In this document: piece after piece, positions 55,541 through 61,368 of the stretch
How positions within the stretch are numbered: position 1 is the first letter of the stretch
Layout of the letters: the number at the start of each line of letters is the position of its first letter
NCBI RefSeq assembly: GCF_000744225.1
Contig: NZ_JQLN01000001.1
Location: forward strand, 806,001-870,000
Source: Kitasatospora mediocidica KCTC 9733
GTDB lineage: Bacteria; Actinomycetota; Actinomycetes; Streptomycetales; Streptomycetaceae
Length of the DNA: 64,000 nucleotides
Reading direction: 5' to 3'
The notes under the pieces: generated by a model
The model's database searches: none
The model's input: the letters and a program-made list of their open reading frames with translations, nothing else
Told to the model about the DNA's origin: nothing
Translations under genes and position numbers: made by a program

Positions 55541-55574
55541 GCGCCGCGCGGCGCCCTGTAGCGCCGCGCGGCGC
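55541..55574. repeat. Two tandem 14-bp palindromes, 20 bp apart
   Basis: GCGCCGCGCGGCGC occurs at 55541-55554 and 55561-55574. Each copy is a perfect palindrome, and the 20-bp spacing is about two helical turns. They lie in the 148-bp divergent region between the phosphatase and MFS genes, 20 bp before the MFS start. Confidence 0.65.
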
Positions 55575-55593
55575 TGTCCCGCAGGATCGGTGC

Positions 55594-57114
55594 GTGGAGA
55601 AGCAACCGAGCCGCATCCCGTCCGCCGGCGGCCTGCGGCTGGCAAGCCGTCAGGGGCGCTGGGTGGTGTTGGCCGCGGCGCTCGGCTCCGGCATGGCGAT
55701 GCTCGACGGCACGGTCGTCAACGTCGCGCTGCCGCGGATCGGCGCCGACCTCGGGGCCTCACTGGCCGCCCTCCAGTGGACCGTCAACGCCTACCTGCTC
55801 ACGCTGGCCGGCCTGATCCTGCTCGGCGGCTCGCTCGGCGACCGGTACGGACGGCGGCGGATCTTCGTGATCGGCGTCTGCTGGTTCGCCGCCGCCTCCG
55901 CGCTGTGCGCCGTCGCCCCCGGCGTGGGCGTCCTGATCGCCGCCCGCGCCCTGCAGGGCATCGGCGGCGCGCTGCTCACCCCGGGCTCGCTCGCCCTGTT
56001 GCAGGCCACCTTCCACCCCGACGACCGCTCCGCGGCGGTCGGCGCCTGGTCGGGCCTGGGCGGGGTCGCGACGGCGGTCGGCCCCTTCCTCGGCGGCTGG
56101 CTGGTGGACGGCCCGGGCTGGCGCTGGATCTTCCTGCTGAACGTGCCGGTGGCCGCCGCCGTCGCCCTCGTGACCCTGCGCCACGTACCCGAGAGCCGTG
56201 ACGAGCAGGCCACGGGCGACTTCGACGTCTCCGGCGCCGTGCTGGCCGCGCTCGCCCTCGGCGGGGTCACCTACGCGCTGACCGCGGCCGGGGGCGGGGT
56301 GTCCGCGGGCGTCTGGGTCTCGGCGGTCGCGGGGCTGCTGCTGGGCTGGGCGTTCGTGCGGGTGGAACAGCGCAGCCCGCAGCCGATGCTGCCGCTGGAA
56401 CTCTTCGACTCCAGGCTGTTCACCGTGGTCAACCTGGTCACGGTGGGTGTCTACGCGGCGCTGAGCGGAGTGTTCTTCTTCCTCCAGGTGCAGCTGCAGA
56501 CGGTGGCGGGCTTCACGCCGCTGGTCTCCGGGGTCGCCTTCGCGCCGGTCACGCTGCTGATGCTGCTCTTCTCGGCCCGCGCGGGCCGCCTCGCCACCCG
56601 GATCGGTCCACGGCTCCCGCTCACCGCCGGTCCGCTGGTCTGCGCGGGGGGCGTCCTGCTGATGCTGCGGATCGGCGAGGGCGCCTCCTACTGGGCGGAC
56701 GTCCTGCCGGCCGCCGTGGTCTTCGGCGTCGGGCTGACGCTGCTGGTGGCCCCGCTGACCGCGACCGTCCTGGGTGCCGTGGACGTGCGGCGGGCCGGGA
56801 TCGCCAGCGGCGTCAACAACGCGGCCGCCCGGGCGGCCGGGCTGCTGGCGGTGGCGGCGCTGCCGCTGCTGGCCGGGCTGAGCGGCGAGCAGTACCGGAA
56901 TCCGACGGCGGTGAACTCCTCGTTCCGTACCGCGATGCTGATCTGCGCGGGCCTGCTGGTGGCGGCCGCTCTGCTGGCGGCGGCCGCGGTGCCGGGCAGG
57001 GCGCCCGAGGTGGAGGCCGAGCCCGACGCGTCCTGGTACTGCGGCACGACGGCCCCGCCGGTGGACCCGGGACACGAGTGTCCGGGGTCACCGGCGGGGC
57101 CGGAGCCTGGCTAG
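55594..57114 (+). CDS. MFS efflux transporter (DHA2 type)
   Basis: The 506-residue protein has about fourteen helices with MAMLDGTVVNVALPRIG in helix 1 and GGSLGDRYGRRRIFVIG in loop 2-3. It is a QacA/EmrB-type proton antiporter of unknown substrate. The GTG at 55594 follows AGGAT; longer frames upstream are shadows of the phosphatase gene. Its TAG stop shares the sequence CTAG with the convergent purB stop. Confidence 0.9.
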   Translation: MEKQPSRIPSAGGLRLASRQGRWVVLAAALGSGMAMLDGTVVNVALPRIGADLGASLAALQWTVNAYLLTLAGLILLGGSLGDRYGRRRIFVIGVCWFAAASALCAVAPGVGVLIAARALQGIGGALLTPGSLALLQATFHPDDRSAAVGAWSGLGGVATAVGPFLGGWLVDGPGWRWIFLLNVPVAAAVALVTLRHVPESRDEQATGDFDVSGAVLAALALGGVTYALTAAGGGVSAGVWVSAVAGLLLGWAFVRVEQRSPQPMLPLELFDSRLFTVVNLVTVGVYAALSGVFFFLQVQLQTVAGFTPLVSGVAFAPVTLLMLLFSARAGRLATRIGPRLPLTAGPLVCAGGVLLMLRIGEGASYWADVLPAAVVFGVGLTLLVAPLTATVLGAVDVRRAGIASGVNNAAARAAGLLAVAALPLLAGLSGEQYRNPTAVNSSFRTAMLICAGLLVAAALLAAAAVPGRAPEVEAEPDASWYCGTTAPPVDPGHECPGSPAGPEPG

Positions 57115-58541
57115 AGAATGTCGCCCGGGGCGTACTTCGCGGCCTCGGGGTAACGGTCGGCGACCAGCTCGACCCGGCGGACCACCTCGGCCACCTGCGC
57201 TCCGGCCGCACCGGTGAAGGAGAGCCGGTCGGCGAGCAGCGCGTCCAGCGCGGCCCGGTCCAGCGGCATCCGCTCGTCGGCGGCCAGCCGGTCGAGCAGC
57301 TCGTTGTGCCGGGCACCGGCGCGCATCGCCAGCGCGGCGGCGACCGCGTGCTCCTTGATCACCTCGTGGCCGGCCTCGCGGCCCACGCCCGCGCGCACCG
57401 CGCCCATCAGCACCTTGGTGGTGGCCAGGAACGGCAGGTAGCGGTCGAGCTCGGCCTCGATCACCGCGGGGAAGGCGCCGAACTCCTCCAGCACCGTCAG
57501 GAAGGTTTCCAGTAGACCGTCGAAGGCGAAGAAGGCGTCCGGCAGGGCCACCCGGCGCACCACCGAGCAGGAGACGTCGCCCTCGTTCCACTGGTCGCCG
57601 CCCAGCTCGGCGGTCATCGAGGCGTACCCGCGCAGGATGACGGCCAGACCGTTGACGCGCTCGCAGGAGCGGGTGTTCATCTTGTGCGGCATCGCGGAGG
57701 AGCCGACCTGGCCCGCCTTGAAGCCCTCGGTCACCAGCTCGTGGCCGGCCATCAGCCGGATGGTCTTGGCCAGGCTGGACGGCGCCGCCGAGAGCTGGAC
57801 CAGCGCCGAGAGCACCTCGAAGTCGAGCGAGCGCGGGTAGACCTGGCCGACCGAGGTCAGCACGTTGTCGAAGCCGAGGTGGCCGGCCACCCGCTGCTCC
57901 AGCTCGGCCAGCTTGCCGGCGTCGCCGCCGAGCAGGTCGAGCATGTCCTGGGCGGTGCCGACCGGGCCCTTGATCCCGCGCAGCGGGTAGCGGGCGATCA
58001 GCTCCTCCAGTCGCGTGAAGGCGACCAGCAGCTCGTCGGCGACGGTCGCGAAGCGCTTGCCCAGCGTGGTGGCCTGGGCGGCGACGTTGTGCGAACGCCC
58101 CGCCATGACCAGCTCGGAGTGCTGCGCCGCGAGCCGGGCCAGCCGGACCAGGACGGCGACCGTGCGGTCCCGCACGTGTTCCAGGGACTGGCGGATCTGC
58201 AGCTGCTCGACGTTCTCGGTCAGGTCCCGGGAGGTCATTCCCTTGTGGATCTGCTCGTGGCCGGCGAGTTCGCTGAACTCCTCGATCCGGGCCTTCACAT
58301 CGTGCCGGGTGGCCCGCTCGCGCCGGGCGATCGACTCCAGGTCGACCTGGTCGACGACCCGCTCGTAGTCGGCGACGGCGGTCTCGGGGACGGCGATCCC
58401 GAGATCCTGCTGAGCCTTGAGGACGGCGAGCCACAGGTGGCGTTCGAGAACCACCTTGTGCTCGGGGGACCACAGCTGGGCCAGGGTCGCCGAAGCGTAC
58501 CGGGAGGCCAGGACATTGGGGATCTGGGGCTTCGCGCTCAC
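57111..58541 (-). CDS. purB: Adenylosuccinate lyase
   Basis: The 476-residue enzyme has the fumarase/aspartase-superfamily signature GSSAMPHKMNTRSCERVNG, the substrate-binding HKGMTSRDLTENVEQ, and GRSHNVAAQATTLGKRFA. It carries out two purine steps: cleavage of SAICAR to AICAR and of adenylosuccinate to AMP. Length is normal. It overlaps the convergent MFS gene by four bases at the stops. It is not in a pur cluster here. Confidence 0.95.
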   Translation of the reverse strand: MSAKPQIPNVLASRYASATLAQLWSPEHKVVLERHLWLAVLKAQQDLGIAVPETAVADYERVVDQVDLESIARRERATRHDVKARIEEFSELAGHEQIHKGMTSRDLTENVEQLQIRQSLEHVRDRTVAVLVRLARLAAQHSELVMAGRSHNVAAQATTLGKRFATVADELLVAFTRLEELIARYPLRGIKGPVGTAQDMLDLLGGDAGKLAELEQRVAGHLGFDNVLTSVGQVYPRSLDFEVLSALVQLSAAPSSLAKTIRLMAGHELVTEGFKAGQVGSSAMPHKMNTRSCERVNGLAVILRGYASMTAELGGDQWNEGDVSCSVVRRVALPDAFFAFDGLLETFLTVLEEFGAFPAVIEAELDRYLPFLATTKVLMGAVRAGVGREAGHEVIKEHAVAAALAMRAGARHNELLDRLAADERMPLDRAALDALLADRLSFTGAAGAQVAEVVRRVELVADRYPEAAKYAPGDIL

Positions 58542-58628
58542 GCTTAGGAAGCCTAACAGCCGAGGTCAACGACCCCGCCCCCGCCTGCGGAAGTCGCCGC
58601 CCCGGCTGCCGGGACCCACCCACTCGCC

Positions 58629-59066
58629 TCAGGCGAGGAGCTTGGTCTTGGCCTTCTGGAACTCCTCCTCGGTGATCGAGCCGCTGTTCTTCAGCTCGGC
58701 CAGCCGGGCGAGTTCGTCGACGTGGCTGCTCGCCGCCCGCGCCCCGCCACCCGCGCTAGCGCTAGCGCCGCCACTCCCGTCATCGGCCGCGGCGTCCCGG
58801 ATGTACGCCTTGAAGGCCGCGTCCGCCCGCTGCGCCTGTTCGATGTCGCGCTGGCCCATCGAACCGCCCCGCACGATGAGGTAGGCCAGCACACCGACCA
58901 GCGGCAGCAGGATCACGAAGATCGTCCAGAGCGCCTTCCCCCAGCCGCCCAGGTCGTGGCTGCGGAAGATGTCAGTGATGATCTTGAAGAGCAGGAAGAG
59001 CCAGACGATCCAGAGGAAGAACTCCAGCATCGTCCAGAACAGGTCCAGCAACGGGTAGTCGTGCAT
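58629..59066 (-). CDS. PLDc_N/SHOCT membrane protein
   Basis: The 145-residue protein has two helices (about 10-32 and 45-67) with the PLDc_N-like LGGWGKALWTIFVILLPLVG, the loop RGGSMGQRD, a Ser/Gly/Ala linker and a C-terminal SHOCT motif (LAELKNSGSITEEEFQKAK). Such proteins are common small membrane proteins of unknown function. It is the last intact core gene before the mobile-element scar. Confidence 0.88.
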   Translation of the reverse strand: MHDYPLLDLFWTMLEFFLWIVWLFLLFKIITDIFRSHDLGGWGKALWTIFVILLPLVGVLAYLIVRGGSMGQRDIEQAQRADAAFKAYIRDAAADDGSGGASASAGGGARAASSHVDELARLAELKNSGSITEEEFQKAKTKLLA

Positions 59067-59325
59067 GGCACTCCCCTAGCGGCAGGCCACCGCGCCGCGG
59101 CGGCCACTCGGAAAACCGGGCCGCCCCGGAGAAGGGAGGCGGTCAATCGAGTCTTACCATGACAAATCGGCCATCGCATGTCCATGTCCGCCCGCTTGGA
59201 CCCCCCGCAGTCCTCCGACGATGATTGCCTCCACGGAGCCCAGGGGTGCCTCAAAGTCCCGGCGATGACATGCAGTCCGCGCACCCCGAGCGATCTGGAG
59301 CGCCAGGGGCAACCCGTTCGAGGGG

Positions 59326-59931
59326 AAGAGATCCCGCACCTCCCTCACCGCCGCCCGGGGCCAGCTCCACGTACCATTCAAACCCCTTGGCCTTCGCTGA
59401 GAAGATCTCGACCTCGCAGGCGGAATAGCCAGCATCCGCCGCACCCTCCAGCGCACTAACTCCGGCAGCCTGACCGCCCTCCAACCAAGACCCACAACGC
59501 CGAGCGCCGCATCGCTCTGCTGACCCCGTGTCTACGCTCACTCGTACGCCACGGCGACCAGCAGTGCCAGGAACGCGAGGCGGCGGGCGCGGGCTGGCGG
59601 GACAGCGGCTACGTGTCCACCCGGCCCAACGGTGCCCCGATCGAGGGAGCCACACTCACCCGGCACTTCACCGCCCTGCTCCGCCGAGCCAGGATCCGTC
59701 GCATCCGCTTCCACGATCTTCGACACTCGGCAGCGACCCTCCTCCTCCAACAGGGCGTCGAACTCGTCGTCACCAAGGAACTCCTCGGTCACGCCCACAC
59801 AGGCGTCACCGCCACCGTCTACACCACCTCCGACTCCGCCTCCAGCGCCAAGCCTCGACACCCTCCGCGCCCCCGCAACGGGCACCACCGAACCCGACGA
59901 CGGCGACGAACCGGCACTTTGTGGAGCACCC
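59326..59931 (+). pseudogene. Decayed tyrosine-recombinase (phage-type integrase) remnant
   Basis: Pieces of one integrase appear in sequence but in shifting frames. First is TAARGQ and, after a TGA at 59398, EDLDLAGGIASIRRTLQRTN. Next comes KTHNAERRIALLTPCLRSL in the frame one base earlier, leading into RIRFHDLRHSAATLLLQQG and KELLGHAHTGVTATVY, which hold the HxLR box and the catalytic Tyr region. Then LRLRLQRQ follows in a third frame. Three junctions (about 59480, 59824, 59857) are explained by single missing bases. The N-terminal half and part of the core are gone. It was probably the integrase of an integrative plasmid (AICE-like) or prophage. Confidence 0.8.
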
Positions 59932-59971
59932 GTCCGCTGACGTTGCCGTCAACTACTGCCGTCAGAAGACC

Positions 59972-60019
59972 CAGAAGCCCCACCGGGAACATCCCGGTGG
60001 GGCTTCTGGACGTTTTTCC
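59972..60019 (+). terminator. Rho-independent terminator of the integrase remnant
   Basis: A perfect 17-bp stem (59972-59988 with 59994-60010, arm CCAGAAGCCCCACCGGG) has loop AACAT and is followed by ACGTTTTTCC. It is intact although the gene before it is decayed. Confidence 0.9.
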
Positions 60020-60072
60020 TTTCGATCAGGAAAGGCAGCTCCACCGCCAGTCCTCCGACCAGAGGCGAAACA

Positions 60073-60363
60073 TTACTGCCCTGCAGTCAAATCAAGATCC
60101 CGCGACGACTGGTCGATCAGGAAAGCACTGAATGACTCCCATCGAGCACGCAGTTCAGCACCACCCTCCTGATACATCGCGACGGGCGGATCGTCACCAC
60201 GTGAAGATTCCATCCAATAGATCTGATAGCCCTGATGCATCGCAAATACGATTGAATTTTCTGCCATCAAGTGAGAGGCGCTACTCTCAGCAAGAAGTTC
60301 CAACGCATCGGACTTAATCCCCATCAACTCCGGATAGAAGGCATCCGTGCCGATGAGGAACCC
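60073..60363 (-). pseudogene. SUKH/SMI1-KNR4 immunity protein, C-terminal fragment
   Basis: The minus-strand reading from about 60363 gives FLIGTDAFYPELMGIKSDAL, then SIVFAMHQGYQIYWMES and a tail RWESFSAFLIDQ. These are the C-terminal motifs of SMI1/KNR4 (SUKH) proteins, the common immunity family of polymorphic toxins. The open frame continues upstream to 60498, but that part is only the reverse of an integrase fragment, so the true N-terminal half is lost. It lies co-directional and downstream of an Rhs toxin and another immunity candidate, consistent with a former array of immunity genes. Confidence 0.7.
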
Positions 60364-60365
60364 AC

Positions 60366-60446
60366 CAAGCCATCGACACCCTCGGCGATGCCCTCCGAGC
60401 CGCCAAGAGCCCTGACGACCCGCCACGTGCAGAAACCGTCCATTGA
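60366..60446 (+). pseudogene. Second integrase C-terminal fragment
   Basis: Codons 60366-60446 read QAIDTLGDALRAAKSPDDPP and end in a stop (TGA 60444-60446), matching the C-terminal end expected after LRLRLQRQ in the remnant 500 bp upstream. It joins the SUKH fragment within 3 bp. This implies a second integrase copy or a rearranged end of the same one. Confidence 0.65.
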
Positions 60447-60466
60447 CATTGCCGTCAAGACGCCGC

Positions 60467-60496
60467 GTGGCCCCGCCGAAGAGCTCGGCGGGCCAC
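60467..60496 (+). terminator. Hairpin after the second integrase fragment
   Basis: GTGGCCCCGCCGA (60467-60479) pairs with TCGGCGGGCCAC (60485-60496) with one bulged C and a five-base loop. It lies 20 bp after the fragment's stop, mirroring the first integrase terminator. No T-run is seen. Confidence 0.55.
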
Positions 60497-60516
60497 ATGC
60501 ACTGGATGCAACGGAC

Positions 60517-61290
60517 CTATTCTTCGGCAGCTATATGGGGCCGAATACTCGCATTTCGAAATACGTCAGCAGCCACCTCACTGGCGACTCCGTCAGGGTC
60601 TGAGTCAGAATCGCTACAAATTCGATCTGCCACTATGTCGACAAGTGCCTGAGATTCCTCCATGGAAAGGAAAGGACTCAGTCGCCGAACCCATTCAACG
60701 ATCATGCGGAGTCGATACGGGCTGATCTTCCGCAGGCCATCCACCCCCAGGGGCGATGTCAAGTAAATCAGTTTGACGGCAGCCGCGAGTCGATTAAACG
60801 GAAGATCGTGAGCCGACAGGATCAACCCGAGTTCATCTACCGGATCCAGTGGCATTCGCTCGACACTTCTAATCCGGGGCAGAGGATAATTCGGGACTGA
60901 ATTTAGGTTACGTTCTTCATCGCCAGAGTCAATCAGAACGTCGATGCGAGAAGCGGAACCCGGGTCATCAACGGCGATAGTAACTCTATGCACACCTGCC
61001 TCGCCGAGCCTCGTGGAGTAACTAGACGATCCCGTAATATCGGTAACCGAAATAACCCCGTCAGCAAGCGTGAGATCTCCATTGAAGATCACCACGCCGT
61101 CGAACAGCCCCGCCCTGTGCCACAGTCGGACACGCACGAGACCGCTTTGAGCCCTGGCTGCGATCAAGACATGCTCGCCCGACACTGCCTGCGGAGCCCC
61201 ACTGAGTTCCAACTTGCCATCGAGCGGCGCTGTCGCGCCAATAGCGATCACCGGATGATTCAAGTAGACGGCGACGCTACCAATGTTCAT
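60517..61290 (-). CDS. Candidate immunity protein to the Rhs toxin (unknown family)
   Basis: The 257-residue protein has a beta-rich N-terminal half (SVAVYLNHPVIAIGATAP, RVRLWHRAGLFDGVVIFNG) and a helical C-terminal half (VDGLRKISPYRLRMIVEWVR). I do not recognise it. It is the first gene after the Rhs toxin, with a visibly lower G+C content than its neighbours, which is typical of toxin-specific immunity genes. ATG 61290 follows GGTGGGAAG; a GTG at 61326 is possible but abuts a hairpin. The immunity role rests on position. Confidence 0.7.
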   Translation of the reverse strand: MNIGSVAVYLNHPVIAIGATAPLDGKLELSGAPQAVSGEHVLIAARAQSGLVRVRLWHRAGLFDGVVIFNGDLTLADGVISVTDITGSSSYSTRLGEAGVHRVTIAVDDPGSASRIDVLIDSGDEERNLNSVPNYPLPRIRSVERMPLDPVDELGLILSAHDLPFNRLAAAVKLIYLTSPLGVDGLRKISPYRLRMIVEWVRRLSPFLSMEESQALVDIVADRICSDSDSDPDGVASEVAADVFRNASIRPHIAAEE

Positions 61291-61328
61291 CTTCCCACCA
61301 AGCCTCGAAGTGGCGAATTTGGCCACGT

Positions 61329-61360
61329 GCCGGGCCCACCCTAAGGGGAGAGGGCCCGGC
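61329..61360 (-). terminator. Hairpin between Rhs toxin and immunity genes
   Basis: GCCGGGCCC (61329-61337) pairs with GGGCCCGGC (61352-61360) across 14 bases, 8 bp after the toxin stop. Without a T-run it may only attenuate transcription into the immunity gene. Confidence 0.5.
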
Positions 61361-61368
61361 GTGCAACA

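Noticed and set aside
58542-59325. A tRNA gene as the attachment site of the decayed element
   Set aside because: I looked for a cloverleaf and a TTCGAAT-type T-loop near the integrase remnant and saw none.
60073-60498. Full 141-residue minus frame as an intact SUKH protein
   Set aside because: Residues before about 60363 are the reverse of an integrase fragment, so only the C-terminal part is kept as a remnant.
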